Positions 9,796-15,596 of a DNA stretch of 15,596 bases are shown piece after piece. Position 1 is the first letter of the stretch, and each line of letters opens with the position of its first letter. The translations under genes and the position numbers were made by a program. The stretch is from Mucidula mucida. Taxonomy: Eukaryota; Basidiomycota; Agaricomycetes; Agaricales; Physalacriaceae. Location: positions 1-15,596 of the forward strand of contig JADNYV010000786.1 of the NCBI GenBank assembly GCA_015501055.1. The letters run 5' to 3'. The notes under the pieces were generated by a model that saw only the letters and a list, made by a program, of their open reading frames with translations, was not told where the DNA came from and ran no database searches.

Positions 9796-10991
9796 ATGTC
9801 CAACAATTCTGGTCGCGTAACCCGCTCCATGTTGGCCGCGCAGCAAAAGCCGGCCACGGTTCCAGCTGGTACTATGGTTATCAGCCTTCCAAAGTCGACT
9901 ACTAGAAGCACTGGTATGTTCTTTTCTTGGCTTCGCATTGGTTTGGAGACTGACTGTCACCTAGGCAAGAAATCTGCAGCCAACCAGAACAAGGGTGGAT
10001 CTTCGAGGAGAAACGCTCCCCGGACGGGAAGTAACAAACGCAGCGGCAGGTCCGCTGCCAAAGGCAAAGGAAGGGCTGAGCCTCGGGATGAAGAAGAGGA
10101 GAGTGACAATGGTTAATATCCATGGTTTCCCTTCGACTTACAGTAACGCTGATATGTTTCTTCTAGAGTCAAACTCTGGTAGGAAGCGCGCCCGCGAAGA
10201 CAATGAGGACGAAGATGAGAAAGAGCGTCCGACCAAGGTTGCGACGCGTCGCAGTAGTGATACGTCCTCGAGCGGTATGCATTGTTTTCTGATATCATGT
10301 AGAACTGTGACTGACTCTTATTTTCAGACGGCGAGGACATACGACAGAGAAACTTTGAGCTCAAGATCACAATCTGCTTCGACGGTTCAAGCGACATCAA
10401 CGCTTCCGTCAGTCTCAAGCGTCCCCGCAACGATGATGACGACGAGGACGAGCAGGAGCGTCCAACTAAAGCTATTGGTCGGCATAACAGCGAGGCGCCT
10501 TCCGACAGTGGTAAGCACCTCTCCGTGTTAGTAAGCGAGAACGTAGCTGATCATCGTCTCTCGTAGCCTGTTCAAGTTCAGCTTCGGGATCGTCAGAATC
10601 CTCACAGTCTCCCAGCTCTTCTGGGTCGTCGGGAACTGCAGGCCCTTCTACTCTGCCTCCCGCTGCTCCATCTGCTCCCGATGATGCACTCTCCCCTGCT
10701 TCCGCGGCCACAGGCTCTCCCGGTCGCGAGCTTTCCGCAGCTCCAGATATTCCTACTGTCCCAAGTACCCCCACGAACGTGCCAGCTCCTATGCCATCCA
10801 CTTTTGCGCCTACGCCAGTGGTCGTTCCTCCACCACAGGTTCCAGCTCCCACTGTCAACCCCAGTGTGCCAGCGTCCGGCAGCGCACCGCCAGCCATCAT
10901 GATCCCAGCCCCGCTCAACCATGCTGGCGCTCCTTTGAGGAGAGAGAATGCGTTCTGGATTGCGCCTACGGGATCGGATCAGCGGCGGTAG
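9796..10991 (+). CDS. Disordered charged protein with internal repeat, unknown function
   Basis: I do not recognise a family. Five exons (introns 9914-9964, 10112-10166, 10275-10327, 10511-10566, all GT-AG) give 326 residues from ATG9796. The frame beginning six bases earlier starts with TTG, so ATG9796 is chosen. The N-terminal third is basic and Ser/Gly/Lys/Arg-rich (KGGSSRRNAPRTGSNKRSGR), which suggests a nuclear and perhaps DNA- or RNA-associated protein. The middle holds two copies of a unit, KR-x-R followed by an acidic run and ERPTK (residues 95-112 and 155-172). The C-terminal half is rich in Ser, then Pro/Ala/Val, and ends with NAFWIAPTGSDQRR. Almost the whole chain looks disordered; residues 133-143 (NFELKITICFD) could form one strand. 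All four introns are phase 1. The gene model is well supported by the continuous frame, but the role is not. Confidence 0.8.
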
Positions 10992-11484
10992 ATTTCTTTT
11001 TGCTTGTCTTCTGTCTATTTATTTTGTATTCTAATGTTGCATGAGGATAGTGTGGCGTATAGAAATGGTTTAGTGTAGTGCTGACATTTATTTAATAATG
11101 GATGTGTAAATCTTCTTGTCCAACTTGCGTGAGCTTCTTGTGGATTTGAACAGCATCTCCGCATACAATTAGGCGCGGCGAACGTTGATGATGACGGAGT
11201 CATGGAACAACCTCGGGATAGGTGTCACCATCCGAATGTTGCGATATAAAGGCCTCCAGGGAACCGGCTTTGGGTTGGCCTACGGTGGTTCTCATCTTTT
11301 TGAAGGCCCTGTTCGGTAACGTTGAATATATTTTGGAGGTCTCAAATCTACATGTAAAATCTTGGTAGAATCGATGTTTGGTCGAGACTCGACAATGATA
11401 ATAACGGGAATGACTTATTCGATACAAACAAACAGTCATGATCAGTCAATGTAGCTGTAGTAGTGATACCTAACTCATCTTAAA
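10992..11484. other. Intergenic region between convergent genes
   Basis: Holds the 3' flanks of the disordered-protein gene (+) and the ANK-CHAT gene (-). On the minus strand a consensus AATAAA lies at 11093-11088, about 390 nt past the CHAT stop. That implies a long 3' untranslated region or an unrecognised short exon in between. A minus-strand open stretch from a possible acceptor at about 11284 to TAA at 11171-11169 sits just before that signal. An overlapping 79-codon ATG frame (11439-11200) is in another phase. Neither shows a known domain. Confidence 0.45.
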
Positions 11485-14400
11485 TTAAATACCAACATGA
11501 ATGAATGGAACCCATTTCAAAAAGTTGCTTCCCCCGACCTGATCCCTCAATTTACGCACTGCGTGATGAAGCGCCTGTGCCGTTTGACCGCTATCTCCAG
11601 ATGCTTCATTGATGAGATACGAATAAAACGCTGTGGCGAACACCGGCGCGTCCTTGTCGTTGATGGACCACATCGTGCCAACCACATTTTGAAATCCAGC
11701 CATGAACATTCCGGCCGCGAGATGGACGGCCTCGTCCGGCACCTTGCTGTCGCCCGTCGCTGTCTGGCACGCAGACAGCACAGCGAGCGCCTTGCCCCGG
11801 TCGAATCGAAGTCGCATGATGCTCCGTAGCGTGAGACGGCCATCGTGTAGTAAGAACGCGCTCTGCAAGGGTTCAAGCGGGTCTTGGACTGCATGGCACG
11901 CCAAGTGTACCCATGCATGCTCTTCCATATCGGCGAGTACGGCCGACGTCGTTGCCGCTGAATCGTTAAGCCAAGTCAATCCATGACTAGTAGCGACATG
12001 CTGTATGGCCTTGACCTCCGTAATTGTACTCGGTATCGGGATCTGATGTGGCGTGGCGGGCTGTGAGACGGCAAAGATTGTCGGCGGTGCACCTGATTCA
12101 TTTAGATCATGGCGCACCCTTGTAGCGTTAAGAAGAGATGTAATGGATGGGACATAGGAGTGTATAGCTAGATCAAGTGCGCTTGAGCGACGTGAACGTA
12201 CGAGCTCAAGGTAAGGTCCGGCGGCATGCAGAGGAAGAAACGCAAGCACGCCGGAAGCACACCAAGTTATCCTAGGCAAGTCGTGATCGGAAGAGGTTTC
12301 CATACACCCGAGAGCCGTAAGGATAGGTTCAACGATGCATTCCCAGAGGTGGGAAAGTACTTGTTCCAACGATCCCTCGGCATCCTCCCATTGTCCCGGT
12401 ATCGCTGAACGCATATACAGGTCAGCACTTTTTAGAACCTGCTGAAAGTTCACAAACAACTGCTGTAGAACCTCAGGGGATACCTGCGGCAAAGGAACAT
12501 GTATAACGTCCTGGCTCTGGTGCCTAAGAATGAGGGCATCACAGCGCCACCAAGCGAGGTTAATCGCGACAAAATGACTGTGAACAGCAGCGTTCTTCAA
12601 CTCATCAATTGATTTCGGCTTCATGTAACCAGTCAGACCGAGCATACCCTGTGCTTCCGTGATCATCGTCTCGTATCGCGTAGAAAGCTCTTGGTAATGT
12701 GTTATTGCGCCCTCCCGTCCAGGATATTCAATGCGTTGTTCGATAAGGGCCTCGAGTGCGGACATGTCCTGGATGATCGCCTCCATGTCCTCCGCAAGCG
12801 TCGGAGCATTAGCACGTATTTCGTCCAGAGGAGGATAAAGTCGAGATATATGCCCCCAGATGATACAGCGGCCCTGCTCAAACCATTCCATGGCGAGAAC
12901 AAAACCGCCGTCTTGTATAGCTGCAGCAACGGCGGCATTTACCGTGTCGCGTACGAACGGTACAATTCCATAGCGCATCGACATGCGTTGACCGGGATCT
13001 ATAATGTGTTGCAGTAATTGCATAGCAAACTTAAATGGTCGCATGGCTGCTGAAGCGTCTCGAAAATGTAGACATAGGTCCGCGTACAGGCGCGCAGCTC
13101 CGAACTGCTCATGATGCTCGTGACGACCGACGCCACCAGAGAACATACATTGACGGAAAGCTTGCATAGCAGACTCCAGATCATGAGCGGACTGGGTGAT
13201 ATGCTCGTAACGTAGAAGCCACAAGACCCCAGTGCTGATTTCAGGGCAACCGGAATTCATTAGTAGGTTAACCTCGCGTCTCTTGAGAGTAACGCTAAGG
13301 TCATGTCTAATGTGGCTGTTCTCGATATTTAAGAGGACGTAGCTGAAGTTTGGTCAATATTTCCTTTGGCAACCATCGATGAAGCGTACATTTGACATAC
13401 CTCTGAGTATTAGCGATGGCCACTCGAGAAACATAGGATGGTACTCCTATAGCCAGGGCACGCTCCCAGTCTGCTGGATCATCCTTGTAGGAGAAACATT
13501 CATTGTCCCGCAACACATCCTCAGATTCCTCCGTCCCGCCCAAAGTTGGTATCGTTACCCCAGGTTCCATGAGATGTTGATGTAACACATTTAGAATTGG
13601 AACACTATCACGATGCCTCATCCGAGCTGTCTGCAGTACAGAGAATCCATCGCTGTCAAGAGCTTGAGGATTCGCGCCACGTTCAAGCAGAACAACCAAG
13701 ATTTCGAGGATTGCCTTAGTGGATGACGCGGATCTAAGAATGTAATGTAGTGGTGTGCCACCTCGGGCAGTTGCGTCGATGAGTGCACCGGAATCCAAGA
13801 GTAGAGATACAATATCCCTGTAACCACTGAAGGCCGCACGATGGAGTGGCATAGAGCCGTCCTTGGCCTGGGCATTGATATTTGCACCTCGTTCGAGCAG
13901 AAGCTTCACGACATCTAGATTGCCCATTTTGGCTGCAACATGCAGAGGGGTTACTTGATCATCATGATGAACCAGTCGAACATCCGCGCCGCGATCAAGA
14001 AGTAGCTCTACTACTTCGAAATGACCGTTGGCCGCTGCGCTACGCAGCGCTTCAGCACCCAAGGTGTCGTTGACTTGCACCTCCAAGTCTAATAAAATAC
14101 GAACGATCTCTGCATTTCCGCGTTGTGCGGCGAACGTTAACGGTGATCGCTGCTCGTCGTCTAGCGCATGCAAGTCAGCGCCGCGGGTGATGAGCAGGCG
14201 TGCAATTTCGGTATGATCCTTCATGGCGGCCAAATGAAGTGCCGTGAGACTATCCTCAGCCCGAATGAGATGCGACGCCCCGTGGTCAAGCAGCAGACGT
14301 ACGACATCAATGTGATGCTCGCGGATCCCTGTCGCCAGAGCGGTTTCTCCACCTAAAGAGCGCGCGTCGACATCTGCACCTTCTTCTAGCAAATGATCTA

Positions 14401-14656
14401 CGACTGCGTAGCGGCCCTCCTTGGCTGCGAAGTGTAAAGCAGTACCGTTGGCTTCCGTTGACTTGTCCACCTCTGCACCATGCTCGACGAGAAGCTTTAC
14501 GACGTCAAGGTGACCTCGACGGGCAGCAACATGCAAGGCAGTAGTACCCTCTTGCGACATCCCGTTGCTGTCCACCCCGCTTTCGAGGAGGTGTTTTACA
14601 GCGTCGACATCTCCCTGCTGCGTGGCGCGATAAAGTCCTTCATCGATACACGATTG
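11485..14656 (-). CDS. Ankyrin repeat - TPR-like - CHAT protease fusion protein
   Basis: Probably a caspase-like cysteine protease controlled by a repeat sensor region. Exons 14656-13401 and 13342-11485 are joined over a 58-nt intron (13400-13343, GTATGT ... TTGAC ... TTCAG), giving 1037 residues from codon 14656. The first 350 or so residues form about 11 ankyrin repeats with canonical units such as TALHVAARRGHLDVVKLLVEHGA. A linker (about 350-420) follows. Next comes a TPR-like segment (GVLWLLRYEH..AHDLESAMQAFRQ) and a helical region with EQGRCIIWGHI, usual in basidiomycete CHAT proteins. The C-terminal CHAT domain has dyad candidates His902 (HLACHA, 11895-11893) and Cys944 (LSACQTATGD, 11769-11767), then GTMWSINDKDAP and WVPFIHVGI. 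The start is unresolved. The first in-frame ATG is 14560, which gives 1005 aa. Ankyrin-type sequence (AVKHLLESGVDSNG) continues upstream to an acceptor AG at 14658-14657, so a 5' exon is likely. No NTPase domain is seen. Confidence 0.85.
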
Positions 14657-15496
14657 CTGGTTTTCCAGTCACGGCGATGAGTCACTGTGTGTCGAAATGT
14701 CGGAAACATCAATCCTTTGTTCATAGATTTAGTTTGGTATCAGTAAAGTCAACTGATCACTCACATGAGCGAATGCGGCAAGTAGCGGGGATTCGAGCGA
14801 CGACAACGACGACGAAGGGATACAGCAAGGAGTGAATGATGTATCAACAGCATTCCCAGTTCTGAGTTACTGTTCGGGCCGAAGCAAATGAAGCTATTCA
14901 AAACATATATATTGCATAGAACTTCAACTTATGTAGAGCACAGCTCGTTCAAAAAGGGCCACTGAACATGCTGATGTTTGTTGAGAACATAGTGTGGGTG
15001 GGAGAACTGAAGGTCATCGTCCCTCTTTCCGTCTTGTTATAGTGGGCTAGTGCTGTTCAATGTTCATCAGTCGAGAAGAAAGATGCACTGAATGCCCACC
15101 AGGACAACCGCAGTCGTGTTTGTGCGCACCTGTAAGTTTTCCCTTCCATGATTGCGATGGCATGAGAAGTGCGACCCTGGTGTGGAGAAGGACAAGGGTT
15201 TGTCGATGTTGAAACTGAACAGTATAAAACCGCGTGTGCGTGACGTGGAAAAAACGCGTCGAGTTGGAAGCAGCAAACAAGAGAGGACCCCAAAACAAGA
15301 CCAAACACACCTTGATCAGGTGCGCCACATCAAAGAACCGGCCCACGGAGTGACCTTTATCCGGATTTTCCCCAGATCCCCACGAAACTGATGTCAAACC
15401 TATGTCAAGAACGATTTGTAACACACTTTGTTCATGCGTATAACAGCGGTGCGTCTCTTTCGTGCCACCACCTCCGTCTTGAATACGACGAGTATC
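14657..15496. promoter_or_regulatory. Divergent upstream region, possible first exon of ANK-CHAT
   Basis: This separates the ANK-CHAT gene (-) from the edge gene (+). On the minus strand, CAT|GTGAGT at 14767-14759 is a strong donor. The open frame before it (about 14848-14765, Ser/Leu-rich) would join in phase with the acceptor at 14657 over a 108-nt intron, but it contains no ATG. An alternative exon starting at an ATG near 14854 needs a weaker donor. For the + strand gene, TATAAAA lies at 15223-15229 and a TGACGTGG element (bZIP type) at 15240-15247, about 250-275 bp before its ATG. Frames of up to 166 codons on the minus strand at 15047-15547 start with GTG and show no domain. Confidence 0.45.
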
Positions 15497-15596
15497 ATGT
15501 CTCTGCCCACTACTAGCCGTCAATGGTACTTCCCCAAGGTATTTCACTGTTACTTGACTTGTAAAGATCTATGCTTATGGGTACGCAGCGCGGCTC
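15497..15596 (+). CDS. Probable medium-chain dehydrogenase/reductase, 5' end only
   Basis: ATG15497 begins MSLPTTSRQWYFPK. This resembles the N-terminus of fungal zinc-type alcohol dehydrogenase or quinone-oxidoreductase-like proteins, which often open with M-S-x-P-T-T-x-x-Q and a PK/PR before the first strand. A 50-nt intron fits at 15539-15588 (GTATTT ... TTGACTT ... GCAG) and is followed by CGC GGC TC, giving FPK-RG. The rest is outside the window, so no catalytic or NAD(P)-binding motif can be checked. If the intron were not used, the frame would run on into an unrelated-looking sequence. Identification rests on about 14 residues and is tentative. Confidence 0.45.
   Translation, partial: MSLPTTSRQWYFPKVFHCYLTCKDLCLWVRSAA

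Noticed and set aside
10472..10918. A 148-codon Gly/Ala-rich minus-strand frame
   Set aside because: It mirrors the Pro/Ser/Ala-rich exon 5 of the + strand gene; antisense of proline codons reads as glycine.
2179..10991. A secondary-metabolite gene cluster around the P450
   Set aside because: No synthase, terpene cyclase, transporter or pathway regulator is present; the neighbours are a TatD nuclease and a secreted glycosidase.
13307..14575. A stand-alone ankyrin repeat gene ending at 13307
   Set aside because: Its last 30 or so codons are better read as intron: the GTATGT...TTCAG splice at 13400-13343 restores a frame running straight into the CHAT region, and the repeat homology also extends upstream of 14575.
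14785..14800. A T-arm-like GATTCGAGC/GCTCGAATC stretch suggesting a tRNA
   Set aside because: No matching acceptor, D-arm or anticodon stem can be placed around it on either strand.
15047..15547. A 166-codon open frame on the minus strand
   Set aside because: It starts with GTG, overlaps two other open minus-strand frames in the same stop-poor stretch, has no recognisable domain, and runs across the start of the + strand dehydrogenase-like gene.

Overview
The window looks like nuclear DNA of a filamentous basidiomycete, probably an Agaricomycete (inference). Genes are split by many GT-AG introns of about 46-58 nt. They include a DUF6699 protein, a microsomal P450 with 11 introns, a GH27 alpha-galactosidase with about 12 introns, and a CHAT-domain protein of the kind expanded in mushroom-forming fungi. 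There are no bacterial operons, RNA genes, CRISPR arrays or recognisable transposons.

Layout from left to right: the 3' part of a DUF6699 gene (+, 1-455); about 1.7 kb without a confident gene; a complete cytochrome P450 (+, 2179-4295, 507 aa after splicing); about 0.9 kb of intergenic DNA with a polypyrimidine tandem repeat; a TatD-type metal-dependent nuclease (-, 5232-6323, 346 aa, one intron); a divergent promoter region holding a perfect 10-bp inverted repeat just before a secreted GH27 alpha-galactosidase (+, 6935-9158, about 536 aa); a disordered, highly charged protein of unknown function with an internal repeat (+, 9796-10991, 326 aa); a large minus-strand gene (11485 to at least 14560, probably to 14656 or beyond); and at the right edge the first exons of a probable medium-chain dehydrogenase/reductase (+, from 15497).

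The most notable locus is the large minus-strand gene. It shows as two open frames, one of ankyrin repeats and one with a CHAT protease domain. A canonical 58-nt intron (13343-13400) removes the stop between them and joins them in frame. The coding sequence between the junction and the first ATG of the downstream frame leads into a TPR-like helix. I therefore read it as one protein of at least 1005 aa: about 11 ankyrin repeats, a TPR-like linker, and a C-terminal CHAT caspase-like domain with His/Cys dyad candidates. No NACHT or NB-ARC NTPase is visible. This resembles a sensor-plus-protease design and is the best candidate here for something undescribed.

The genes do not form an obvious pathway or biosynthetic cluster. 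They look like ordinary neighbours: xenobiotic or secondary-metabolite oxidation (P450), DNA/RNA processing (TatD), hemicellulose or oligosaccharide breakdown (GH27) and possible signalling or self-defence (ANK-CHAT).
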